Below are positions 47,906 through 56,384 of a stretch of DNA of 64,000 nt, piece after piece. Below the pieces are notes generated by a model that worked only from the letters and a program-made list of their open reading frames with translations, had not been told where the DNA came from and did not search any database. Both the position numbers and the translations under genes were made by a program. How positions within the stretch are numbered: the stretch's first letter is position 1; every line of letters starts with the position of its first letter. Source of the stretch: Candidatus Poribacteria bacterium (GTDB lineage: Bacteria > Abyssobacteria > SURF-5); contig JACRIR010000003.1 of NCBI GenBank assembly GCA_016215705.1, positions 1-64,000 of the forward strand. The letters run 5' to 3'.

Positions 47906-48790
47906 CTATTCTCTCTTCCTCGCCACCGCCAGCAGCTCGAATTCTCTGTGCGCCAGCCGCTCCAGTTGGGAGAAGAACCGCACGATAAGCCGCTCAAGTT
48001 GCGTCCCGCGCGCCTTTATGGCGGGGATCGTCTTCCGGGTAATCTCGAGTGTCTCGAATCCGTTCTTCTCGAGAATTTCTCTAAGGTTGTCTTCGGAATA
48101 GTAGAACAGGTGAAACTCGTGGTAGAGTTTGCGGACAGGATACGTGATTGTCCCGGCGCTCAGCCGGTATATAACGTCTGCAACCAGTCGCAGCAGCGAT
48201 TGCTGGTTAGGGGTGTTCAAGAACAACACTCCATCGGACTTTAAGATTCGATACGTGTGCTGCAATTGCTCGTTCGGGTCTACAAAATGCTCAAAGGCGT
48301 CGTTGAAAGAGACCGCATCAAACTCTTTTTCGCAGAACCCGGCATCTCTCATCTCCCCGGACAATACATTTGTTCCCGCTCTCTTTGAGGCGACAGAGGC
48401 GGCATGTTGGGAAATATCTATTCCACTGATGTTCCAGCCGCGCTCCTTCGCAACAATCAAAAACGTGCCGAAACCGCAGCCGACGTCGAGTATTCGGCCC
48501 CGCGTCGGCTTGTATTTCTCCAGTAAATCCAGCCCGACGTGGAACGACTCGACCTTCTCGCGAAATGACTTTTGAGAGGCGTCTTCGGCGGTGTAGTAGT
48601 CTTTACGCTCATCATAATAGTCGGCTGAATAGTAGGAACGCGCGTCAAACTCATTCTGCTGGCTGATGGCGTTGAACACAAGCCTGCAATCCGCGCACTC
48701 CCAAATACTCAAGCCCGGAACGTCATATCGCGGCGACACTTTCTGTGAGCCGCATAGAACACAATGGGTTCGTGCAGACGTCATTGCCAT
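47906..48790 (-). CDS. Class I SAM-dependent methyltransferase
   Basis: N-terminal CxxC...CxxC zinc ribbon; 'GRILDVGCGFGTFLIVAKERGWNISGIDIS...FEHFVDPNEQL'. Confidence 0.94.
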   Translation of the reverse strand: MAMTSARTHCVLCGSQKVSPRYDVPGLSIWECADCRLVFNAISQQNEFDARSYYSADYYDERKDYYTAEDASQKSFREKVESFHVGLDLLEKYKPTRGRILDVGCGFGTFLIVAKERGWNISGIDISQHAASVASKRAGTNVLSGEMRDAGFCEKEFDAVSFNDAFEHFVDPNEQLQHTYRILKSDGVLFLNTPNQQSLLRLVADVIYRLSAGTITYPVRKLYHEFHLFYYSEDNLREILEKNGFETLEITRKTIPAIKARGTQLERLIVRFFSQLERLAHREFELLAVARKRE

Positions 48791-49584
48791 TTCCCCGCCA
48801 ACTTCCGCAACAACAGGTCGGCGTAGTCCTTCCTCAGATAACGGAGTATGCTCCGTATGTGGATGGTTATCTTGCGGTGCAGAACACTCTTTCGTTCACG
48901 CTCGAGGAAATGAACGATGGTCGCCTGCGGTATGTATATAACCTTTTTCCCGAGCTTTCTAGCGCGATAACAGTAGTCTATATCTTCATACAGATAAAAA
49001 AAGCCTTCGTCGAACAAGCCGATCTCATCTGTTGCGCTTTTACGGATGATCAGCGCGGCGCCATACATCCAATCGACCTCCCGAAGTTCCGCATGGTCCC
49101 ACCGGTTCATCGAGTAATCAGTCACGTACCTCGAGTTGGGGAAATAATCACGTATGAAGGTACCTTCGATAAGGATGTGCAGCGGCGAAGGGAATGGACG
49201 ACACGAGAGTTGCAGCCTATTGTCCCTGTATACCAGCTTCGGCCCGCCGACTGCCGCCTCCGGATGCGCATCCATCGCGGCCACCAGCGCAGGAATCGCC
49301 CCGGGCAATACCAACGTATCAACGTCCAGCGACAGGATATACTTCCCCCTTGCTTTCCTTAATATCGTGTTCCTCGCCTTGGTGACACCCTCATTCCGGG
49401 AGTTCCTTATGAGTGTGACGTCCGGATAATTTCTCTCGAGTTCCTCGATGGTCCCATCCTCGGAGTAGTTGTCAACGACAATAATCTCCCTCTGTACGCT
49501 GCCTCCGTTAGTCCTGATGGAATCGAGAAGCTGTGTCAACAACTTCCTGGAGTTCCAGGTGATAATTCCTATCGTTATTTCCAT
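48781..49584 (-). CDS. Glycosyltransferase family 2
   Basis: 'MEITIGIITWNSRKLLTQLLDSIR...IIVVDNYSEDGTIEELERNYPDVTLIRNSRNEGVTKARN...GLFDEGFFYLYEDIDYCYRARKLG'. Confidence 0.95.
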   Translation of the reverse strand: MEITIGIITWNSRKLLTQLLDSIRTNGGSVQREIIVVDNYSEDGTIEELERNYPDVTLIRNSRNEGVTKARNTILRKARGKYILSLDVDTLVLPGAIPALVAAMDAHPEAAVGGPKLVYRDNRLQLSCRPFPSPLHILIEGTFIRDYFPNSRYVTDYSMNRWDHAELREVDWMYGAALIIRKSATDEIGLFDEGFFYLYEDIDYCYRARKLGKKVIYIPQATIVHFLERERKSVLHRKITIHIRSILRYLRKDYADLLLRKLAGKWQ

Positions 49585-49621
49585 TCGGTTACTCTCATTC
49601 GCTATGGATGAACTTAGTGCA

Positions 49622-49674
49622 GCACGGCCCCAACCAAATGGCGCAACATCGGGCGCGATGAATCGCGCCCCTAC
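49622..49674. repeat. Family-C repeat
   Basis: GCACGGCCCCAACCAAATGGCGCAACATCGGGCGCGATGAATCGCGCCCCTAC. Confidence 0.85.
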
Positions 49675-49876
49675 AGAGCGTCCCGGAAAATCGGGGACGC
49701 GATTAAGAAATCACGACATGGATTTACGATTTCAAAGGAAAGTAGCAGACCATTTGCGCTCGCAAGAGTTATGGCACATGATTTCTCTAACAAAACGGCT
49801 TACCTGGCTATGTGGTGGTTCGGGGTTGGATTGAGAAGATGTAACAAGTGTGCGCTGTAAGCACTGATGCGCCTGG

Positions 49877-49949
49877 CGTCCCCAAGGGGAGTCGAACCCC
49901 TGTTGCCGACGTGAAAGGCCGGAGTCCTGGGCCACTAGACGATGGGGAC
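49877..49949 (-). tRNA. tRNA-Glu (anticodon TTC)
   Basis: Complement GTCCCCATCGTCTAGTGGCCCAGGACTCCGGCCTTTCACGTCGGCAACAGGGGTTCGACTCCCCTTGGGGACG; CCA encoded (49874-49876). Confidence 0.96.
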
Positions 49950-49958
49950 ATCGAGGAG

Positions 49959-50031
49959 TGAGTGGGGAGGGATTCGAACCCTCGACCACCGGCTTAAAAG
50001 GCCGATGCTCTGCCACCTGAGCTACCCACCC
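49959..50031 (-). tRNA. tRNA-Lys (anticodon TTT)
   Basis: Complement GGGTGGGTAGCTCAGGTGGCAGAGCATCGGCCTTTTAAGCCGGTGGTCGAGGGTTCGAATCCCTCCCCACTCA. Confidence 0.95.
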
Positions 50032-50437
50032 GATGGGCTGTAAATCCTCGGGATTTTGTGCGGCCACGGTTACAAAAAATATAAGCCCTCACCACACAGC
50101 GGGGGCTTCCAACGCCTGTGAACAATTATACACTTTTCTCCGTCTTTGTCAAATGGCTCGGTGCATTTCGATCTTGTCCCTCTTCCCCCCGAGGGGAAGA
50201 CACATAAAAGCAAAGAATCTCTTCTGAGTGAACAAATACCATCACGGTAGCGAGCCTTGTAAGTCTGACAATGCGGAGTTCGCCTTTCTCCCGATGCGCC
50301 ATTTATGGCGCGTTTCCCGGGGCAGGCGCTTCCGTAAATTGACTTTTGTTCCCTTGCTTGTTACAATGTGACAGCCTTTTCTCTCGCATCGCAAGAGCAG
50401 TAACTGCCTGAACTTGGGAGGGTGTAAAGTAAGTTCG

Positions 50438-51208
50438 ATGAAGGTAACAGGGGTGGCCTCCCGAAAATTGTTCTTCAAAGACGCTCGACCCGAGCAACGT
50501 ATGTCGGCTGCGACTCTCCTGCTTGTGCATGGGGCAGGTGGCAGTCACCTCACGTGGCGCCGTCAGTTTGATAAGCTCTCGGATAAATTCCGCATAATCG
50601 CCATTGATCTGCCGGGCCACGGCCGCTCCGAAGGCGGCGGTGAAGTCACCGTACCGGCTTATTGCCGCCACGTTCTCGATCTAATGGAGTCGCTCGACCT
50701 TCGCAACGTTGTCCTTGGCGGACACTCGATGGGTGGAGCCATCGCCCTCGAGATAGCGCTGATGGGCTCAAGCAGGGTCGGCGCCCTGCTCCTCGTGGGC
50801 ACTGGCGCAAGACTGCGAGTGCTGCCGGCGATTTTTTCGATCATTCGCGAAGATTTCGTCGTCGCGATAGAGGGTGTGGGCAACTTTATGTTTGGCTCCG
50901 GCGCTTCGGGTGACCTTATCAATGAGGAAAAACAGTTGCTTGCGAAGAATTCCGGCGACATAATGCTGAAGGATTTCACGGCGTGTGATTCATTTGACGC
51001 GAAGGACAGAGTCGGCTCCATAAGTCTGCCGACTTTGATTGTCTGCGGGAAGGAGGACAGGCTCACGCCCTCCAAGTATTCCGAGTTCCTGCACGAGAAG
51101 ATAGCCGGCAGCGAAGCTGTTTTCTTCGACGAATGCGGCCATATGCCGATGCTGGAACAGAGCGACAAGTTTAACAACTGTGTTTCGTCGTTTCTGCTGA
51201 AGCTCTAG
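50438..51208 (+). CDS. Alpha/beta fold hydrolase
   Basis: 'LLLVHGAGGSHLTWRRQFDKLSDKFRIIAIDLPGHGRSEG...VVLGGHSMGGAIALEIAL...DECGHMPMLE'. Confidence 0.95.
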   Translation: MKVTGVASRKLFFKDARPEQRMSAATLLLVHGAGGSHLTWRRQFDKLSDKFRIIAIDLPGHGRSEGGGEVTVPAYCRHVLDLMESLDLRNVVLGGHSMGGAIALEIALMGSSRVGALLLVGTGARLRVLPAIFSIIREDFVVAIEGVGNFMFGSGASGDLINEEKQLLAKNSGDIMLKDFTACDSFDAKDRVGSISLPTLIVCGKEDRLTPSKYSEFLHEKIAGSEAVFFDECGHMPMLEQSDKFNNCVSSFLLKL

Positions 51209-51220
51209 ATAGACAAACCC

Positions 51221-51778
51221 ATGGCGACAAAACACCGGATTGGCCGGATCGCCCGGATTCGGTATGTGGTTGATCCGCCCCCGAAGGGTTATGTGTATCC
51301 GTGCGCCATCGAGGACATCCACGAAAAACTTTCCTCATTGCCGGCCGATATGCTGCGTAATATCTCTGTTATCCGCCTCTGCAATCAGGTCAAAATGAAC
51401 CGCGGGATTGACGCTCATATCTATGACGGTTCGGAAATACGCATCTATCCGGTCCCCGAGAAACTAAGATGGAATTACGGAAGGAACAAACCAAACCCTG
51501 CCTGCGCTCAGGAGCGACTTGAGTTCGGCGCCTATTGGCAGCGAATCGATAACGAGTGGTTCCTTTGCTGGGACAAAGACCTCCTGAGAGATTACGTGCT
51601 CAACCACATTTTGATACACGAGATCGGACACAGCCTTGATACAACCTACTACGCGACCAGCCGGGGCGAGCAAATCGCCGAGGCATTCGCCCACCGCGTG
51701 GGCAGGAACCACGAGATCATACGCAGAGCGAAGAAGCGCAAGAAACGGCTGCGCCGATACGGGCACGCGAACGAATAG
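51221..51778 (+). CDS. Hypothetical protein with HExxH zinc-protease-like motif
   Basis: 'YVLNHILIHEIGHSLDTTYYATSRGEQIAEAFAHRVGR'. Confidence 0.65.
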   Translation: MATKHRIGRIARIRYVVDPPPKGYVYPCAIEDIHEKLSSLPADMLRNISVIRLCNQVKMNRGIDAHIYDGSEIRIYPVPEKLRWNYGRNKPNPACAQERLEFGAYWQRIDNEWFLCWDKDLLRDYVLNHILIHEIGHSLDTTYYATSRGEQIAEAFAHRVGRNHEIIRRAKKRKKRLRRYGHANE

Positions 51779-51896
51779 GCGAGAAGCAAAAGGAGTAAGG
51801 CGAAAGGCAGGAAAGGAAGAAAAAGGAAAGAAAAAAGGGATGGAAAGGTTCAAAGAAACGGAAAAGGGGAATGAAGCGAAGAGGAAGAACAAGATT

Positions 51897-51981
51897 GTCA
51901 TTCTGAGCGAAGCGAAGAATCTGAATAGATGCGAAGGCGTGGAAGTCGAGGACGAGCTTCTTCCCTTCGTTCAGAATGACG
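51897..51981. repeat. Family-B repeats (GTCATTCTGAGCGAAGCGAAGAATCT) in inverted pair
   Basis: GTCATTCTGAGCGAAGCGAAGAATCT ... GCTTCTTCCCTTCGTTCAGAATGAC. Confidence 0.85.
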
Positions 51982-52134
51982 GTTATCGTCGGAATGTCAC
52001 CCGACGATTGTGCAACAGAATCTGAGAATCGTACTGCCAGGAATCCGCCGCGTCTCACGCGGCGCCGCTTTCGCCCTTTTGTTGAGTTCAGACCTCGAAT
52101 TTTCGACCTTAGGCCACAATCAGAGGAGACTTCA

Positions 52135-52746
52135 ATGGAGATTGAACGCGACCGCACCGTTGTGAAACGTGGACTCAAGCTTCTCATAGGGAAGGTGATT
52201 CTTGGCGCGATTGCCGCCGCTGCGGCTATGGCTCTCATGAGGGTTCTCGGCACAGGAGAGATAATTGTGGCCTTGTTCATTGGACTTGTTCCGGGGCTGG
52301 CGGAAAGGTCGTTGAAGAAGCTTGTGGCAGGCGCGCTGCTCGGGGCGATAGGATACCTTGCGGGGGCGCGCGTCGGCGCGCTTGTTGCGAAGTCAGCCAG
52401 CGGAGTCCCACTCGGGCATTGGGCCGTGACCGGGGCATTCATTGGAGTTACAGCCGGCTTCTCTCGGAAGCCCGCACAGTGGTTCTCTTTCCGGATTGTG
52501 GTGTGGTCGCTGGGGGCGGTTTACGGATTTCTGCTCGGATTCATTTTCGGCATCGTTGGCGACATCGCAGGTTTTCTCACAGTTCCGGCGCATTTCCTGG
52601 GATTGTTCTACTATATGAGGGAAGTCTCGCTTCTGTGCGCGGGTGTCTTTGTGAGTCTCGCAGCGGCCATCGCGAGTATACTATCAGCATTGGTTGATAA
52701 CGCTCTCTGGCGCGTGGCGAGGTCCGTCGAAAAGCTCGGCGGCTGA
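52135..52746 (+). CDS. Small polytopic membrane protein
   Basis: Gly/Ala-rich hydrophobic segments from 'MEIERDRTVVKRGLKLLIGKVILGAIAAAAAMALMRVLG'. Confidence 0.55.
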   Translation: MEIERDRTVVKRGLKLLIGKVILGAIAAAAAMALMRVLGTGEIIVALFIGLVPGLAERSLKKLVAGALLGAIGYLAGARVGALVAKSASGVPLGHWAVTGAFIGVTAGFSRKPAQWFSFRIVVWSLGAVYGFLLGFIFGIVGDIAGFLTVPAHFLGLFYYMREVSLLCAGVFVSLAAAIASILSALVDNALWRVARSVEKLGG

Positions 52747-52829
52747 TTCCCGCGAGGCCAAGCGTAGCGGCATGAGTCAGAGAACCGTAAACTGTAGACT
52801 GTGAACCGCAAACCGTTTTTGGGGGGAAA

Positions 52830-53885
52830 ATGCATAAGAAACTCAAGAGTGAAAGAATCACTGAAAACACTCGCCGGAGAATGCGCGTCTCGAGGCGCGA
52901 ATTCATCTGCGCTGCTGCGGGAGCGGGGGGCGCCCTTCTGGCCGGCCAGTACATTGGCTGTTCAACGGGCTCGCAATTACCGCGAAAAGGGCTCGGGAAC
53001 TTGTTCATGGAGGGAGAAAAACCCATTCTCGTGGCAGTGGAGGGCACTGACTTCAAGCGAATGCTCGAGGCGGGACTTGATGCTCTCGGTGGGCTGAAGA
53101 AACTCGTTGCAGGCAAGAACGTTGTCCTGAAGCCTAACGTTGTCGCTTCTCAGCCCCCGCCCGTGACAACGGACCCGGAAGCTCTGGCCACCGTGGCCGA
53201 CTTAGCGCGAACAGCCGGTGCGGGTTTGCTGACAGCGTGCGATTCCAACAGCAGCGGAGTCGGCAAAGCCGGGAAATTTGAAGACACAGGCTATCCCGCT
53301 TATTTGAAGCGAGCCGGGGTTGCGCTCGATGCCATTGATTTCGGCGACCGCATGGAGCATGTGTTTGTCAGCAAGGAAAGCTGGCGGGCGAATTCAACCA
53401 TCGGCGTTGTGAAGACTCTCCAGCAAGCCGATGTAATCATCAACCTCCCCATGGTGAAGCGGCACGGCGCCGCGCGTTTCACCTGCGCGCTCAAGAACCA
53501 TTTCGGCTCCGTTTACGGACCGCTCCGGTTCGTGGCCCACAACAAGATGGAATCAGGCGGCGACGAGGGCAAAGCGCTTTTTGACACGACCCTCGCCGAA
53601 TTCGCCGACGCCGTGAGACCCGAACTTAATATAGTCGACGCGCGCGCATTACTGATCCGCGGCGGCCCTTCGCTTTCGGGAAAAGCGGAAGTAAAATCCG
53701 GCATCAACAAAATAATCCTCTGTGGAGATATGGTGGCGACGGATGCTTATTGCTCACGGCTCATGCAGGAGTCTGATGACACATTCTCCCCCGATATGAT
53801 ATCCTTTCAATTGGAGATGGCCGTCAAGCTGGGCCTCGGACAAAATGACCTGAACAAAGTGGTCATCAAGGAAATCGTCGTGTAG
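52830..53885 (+). CDS. DUF362 domain protein with Tat-type signal
   Basis: 'RVSRREFICAAAGAGGALLAGQYIGC' twin-arginine; 'GKNVVLKPNVVASQPPPVTTDPEALATVADLARTAGAG'. Confidence 0.9.
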   Translation: MHKKLKSERITENTRRRMRVSRREFICAAAGAGGALLAGQYIGCSTGSQLPRKGLGNLFMEGEKPILVAVEGTDFKRMLEAGLDALGGLKKLVAGKNVVLKPNVVASQPPPVTTDPEALATVADLARTAGAGLLTACDSNSSGVGKAGKFEDTGYPAYLKRAGVALDAIDFGDRMEHVFVSKESWRANSTIGVVKTLQQADVIINLPMVKRHGAARFTCALKNHFGSVYGPLRFVAHNKMESGGDEGKALFDTTLAEFADAVRPELNIVDARALLIRGGPSLSGKAEVKSGINKIILCGDMVATDAYCSRLMQESDDTFSPDMISFQLEMAVKLGLGQNDLNKVVIKEIVV

Positions 53886-53965
53886 GACCGAATTCATTCA
53901 GTTAATCAGCGGCAGTGTTTCGTAAGCGTTAAGGGGGCGGAGACACCAACCGGCCCATAATTCGG

Positions 53966-53988
53966 GGACACGATGCCGCATCGTGTCC
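53966..53988. repeat. Family-A palindrome core
   Basis: GGACACGATGC-C-GCATCGTGTCC. Confidence 0.85.
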
Positions 53989-54166
53989 ACCCATCAAGGA
54001 ACAAATGCCGATTTCACAGGAAAGGTTTTCAGAATTCGTGACACAATTACTGTAGCGGCGCAATTTATTGCGCCCGCGCCGGCCTCTTTGGGCGCGAACC
54101 TATTCGCACTGAATGTTATCCGTTCAGGCGATTGAAACGCGAAGCGAATTTATTGGAGGATATCGC

Positions 54167-55126
54167 TTGAAAAACTTTGCCGGAGCAATCTCATGCATCC
54201 TGCTGAGCATCATGATTGTAAGCTGCAAACACGACTCGGCGCAGCAAAGCGGCGTGGCGAGGGCAACGACGGCGGAAGAGAACGAAGCACAACGACTTCT
54301 GCCCTCCGCCGCCGATCTCGATGGCTGGCAACCGGAGGGCAAATCAAGAACTTATAGCGGCGAAGCTCTCTTCGAGCATATCGACGGCGGCGCCGACATC
54401 TATTTCGAGTACGGGTTCGTAACGCTTGTAACCCAGCATTACGCCAAGGCGGACACGACCCTTTCCCTCGAGATATATTGCATGAAAGACGCGCCGGCTG
54501 CATTCGGAATATACTCGTATAATCGCCATCCCTCACTTTCTCCGGTCGAAATCGGCGATAAGGGAGTAATTCATCCCAATGGCCTCTACTTCTGGAAGGC
54601 AAAATACTATGTTGACATCCGCCAGGCAGGACCGGCCACAGTGGCAAATGAGGATTTTGTTGCTCTCGCGAAAGCGATTGAGAAGAAGATCGGAACGACG
54701 GCTGCGCCCCTCGGATCCACGCCTCCTGAGGTCATGGAATCCCTGCCTGCCAAAGACATGGTTTCCCGCAGCGAAGTCTTTGCGCGCGGCAAGCTGGGTA
54801 TCAATAACCAGGTATACGTTGCCGAAGAGGACTTGTTCGGACTTTCGGATGGCGATGCTGCCGCGATCGGACGCTACAAAATCGGGCGGACCGAGTGTTC
54901 CCTCATCGTTGCGGAATACTCCGGGGAAGAAGCGTGTCGCAAGGCATTCAACAGATTCCGCGAGCATTTCCTTGGCAGTCAAAGCACGAAAGAGAATGAA
55001 TTCATTGCGACCGCCATGCCGGCTAAGTATCATGGCGTCCGAAAAATCGGCAAGAGACTCGTCGTGGTGGCGAATGCAGACAGTCCTGAACATGCCATAG
55101 ACATGCTCGGGCGCATCGCTCCGTAG
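54167..55126 (+). CDS. DUF6599-like lipoprotein
   Basis: Lipobox-like 'LLSIMIVSC'; 'YSGEALFEHIDGGADIYFEYGFVTLVTQHYAKADTTLSLEIYCMKDAPAAFGIYSYNRHPS'. TTG start inferred. Confidence 0.75.
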   Translation: MKNFAGAISCILLSIMIVSCKHDSAQQSGVARATTAEENEAQRLLPSAADLDGWQPEGKSRTYSGEALFEHIDGGADIYFEYGFVTLVTQHYAKADTTLSLEIYCMKDAPAAFGIYSYNRHPSLSPVEIGDKGVIHPNGLYFWKAKYYVDIRQAGPATVANEDFVALAKAIEKKIGTTAAPLGSTPPEVMESLPAKDMVSRSEVFARGKLGINNQVYVAEEDLFGLSDGDAAAIGRYKIGRTECSLIVAEYSGEEACRKAFNRFREHFLGSQSTKENEFIATAMPAKYHGVRKIGKRLVVVANADSPEHAIDMLGRIAP

Positions 55127-55138
55127 GAACCCGCGCAG

Positions 55139-55173
55139 ATTCGGGGACACGATGCGACATCGTGTCCCCGAAT
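55139..55173. repeat. Family-A palindrome, perfect 16-bp arms
   Basis: ATTCGGGGACACGATG-CGA-CATCGTGTCCCCGAAT, 12 nt after the DUF6599 stop. Confidence 0.93.
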
Positions 55174-55226
55174 AGGCTATACGACCCGCGAGGGTGTGTA
55201 ACGCGCTCAAATAGGCGGTCACAAAT

Positions 55227-55370
55227 ATGAACAAACTTAAGAACTACTTCTGGTTGATGGCGCTCGCGGCAGCGCTTGCGCTGGGCGCTTATGGTGTTTA
55301 CCGTGGCGAGGCGATCGATGTATTCGAGAAGGCGCGAACAATCTGCCTTGAATGTGTGGGGATCGGATGA
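55227..55370 (+). CDS. 47-aa CD1871A-like CXXC-motif membrane microprotein
   Basis: Not in the ORF track: MNKLKNYFWLMALAAALALGAYGVYRGEAIDVFEKARTICLECVGIG*; stop overlaps the next ATG (ATGA). Confidence 0.85.
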   Translation: MNKLKNYFWLMALAAALALGAYGVYRGEAIDVFEKARTICLECVGIG

Positions 55371-56212
55371 AACGCCGCCCGTTTCAGCTCGTCAGCGCGA
55401 TTATTACTAATTCGTATTTCAAGGGTCTCTTCCTCGGTCAGATTATCTATCGAGGGCCGCTCAAGTACTTCTGTGTCCCCAGCTTCAATTGCTACTCGTG
55501 TCCGCTCGCGATCTTTGCCTGCCCCATCGGCGCGATGCAGGCCGTAGCGGCCGGATTCGCGTACCAGTTTGCATACTATGTTATCGGGCTTCTTGCGGCT
55601 GTCGGGGCGGTTGTCGGCCGGATGGCATGCGGCTGGATTTGCCCCTTCGGCCTCTTGCAGGAGTATCTCAACAAAATCCCGTCTCCCAAGTTCGAGATTC
55701 CCCGCTTCCTGAACTACGGCAAATATGTCTTCCTTCTCGTCATGGTTATCATCATGCCTGCATTCCTGGTCGACCAGTTCGGGCTAGGGTCTCCTTACTT
55801 CTGCAAGCTCGTGTGCCCAGCAGGCACGCTCGAAGCCGGTATTCCGCTGCCCCTGCTTGCGTCAAATCTGAGGAGCCAACTGGGCGCCGTCTATGCGCTC
55901 AAACTCTCAATCCTTGTTCTGTTCCTCGCCTGGATGGTTGTCAGCCACAGGGCATTCTGTCGAACCACCTGCCCGCTCGGCGCCATTTACTCGCTGTTCA
56001 ATCGAATCAGTCTATATGCCATGAGTTGGAACGCCACGACGTGCGTCAAATGCGACACCTGCTATAAGCAGTGTCCGATGGGATTGAAAGTGTACGAGGG
56101 GCCCAACGCCGGCAACTGCATCCGCTGCCTCAAATGCCGCGACAACTGTCCCACCGGCTCCATCGCATACAACCACCGCAGCATACATACACCGAGGGCT
56201 ATCACAGAATAG
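55367..56212 (+). CDS. NapH/MauN-like 4Fe-4S polyferredoxin membrane protein
   Basis: 'FNCYSCPLAIFACPIGAMQ...CGWICPFGLLQEYL...CRTTCPLGAIYSLFN...CVKCDTCYKQCPMGLKVYEGPNAGNCIRCLKCRDNCPTGSI'. Confidence 0.93.
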   Translation: MKRRPFQLVSAIITNSYFKGLFLGQIIYRGPLKYFCVPSFNCYSCPLAIFACPIGAMQAVAAGFAYQFAYYVIGLLAAVGAVVGRMACGWICPFGLLQEYLNKIPSPKFEIPRFLNYGKYVFLLVMVIIMPAFLVDQFGLGSPYFCKLVCPAGTLEAGIPLPLLASNLRSQLGAVYALKLSILVLFLAWMVVSHRAFCRTTCPLGAIYSLFNRISLYAMSWNATTCVKCDTCYKQCPMGLKVYEGPNAGNCIRCLKCRDNCPTGSIAYNHRSIHTPRAITE

Positions 56213-56289
56213 CCGAAAGGCGAAAGGGCAAAGGCGAAAAAGAATCAAAGTATCAGGAAGAGGTTGGAAGGTTAAGAAACAAAAAGCTC

Positions 56290-56315
56290 GTCATTCTGAG
56301 CGAAGCGAAGAATCT
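56290..56315. repeat. Family-B repeat
   Basis: GTCATTCTGAGCGAAGCGAAGAATCT. Confidence 0.85.
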
Positions 56316-56384
56316 CCCTTTCGCCTCTTGTCTTGCGCCATTCGTCTCGGTTGTTCCCTTTCGCCTTTCGCCCTTCGCCTGTTG

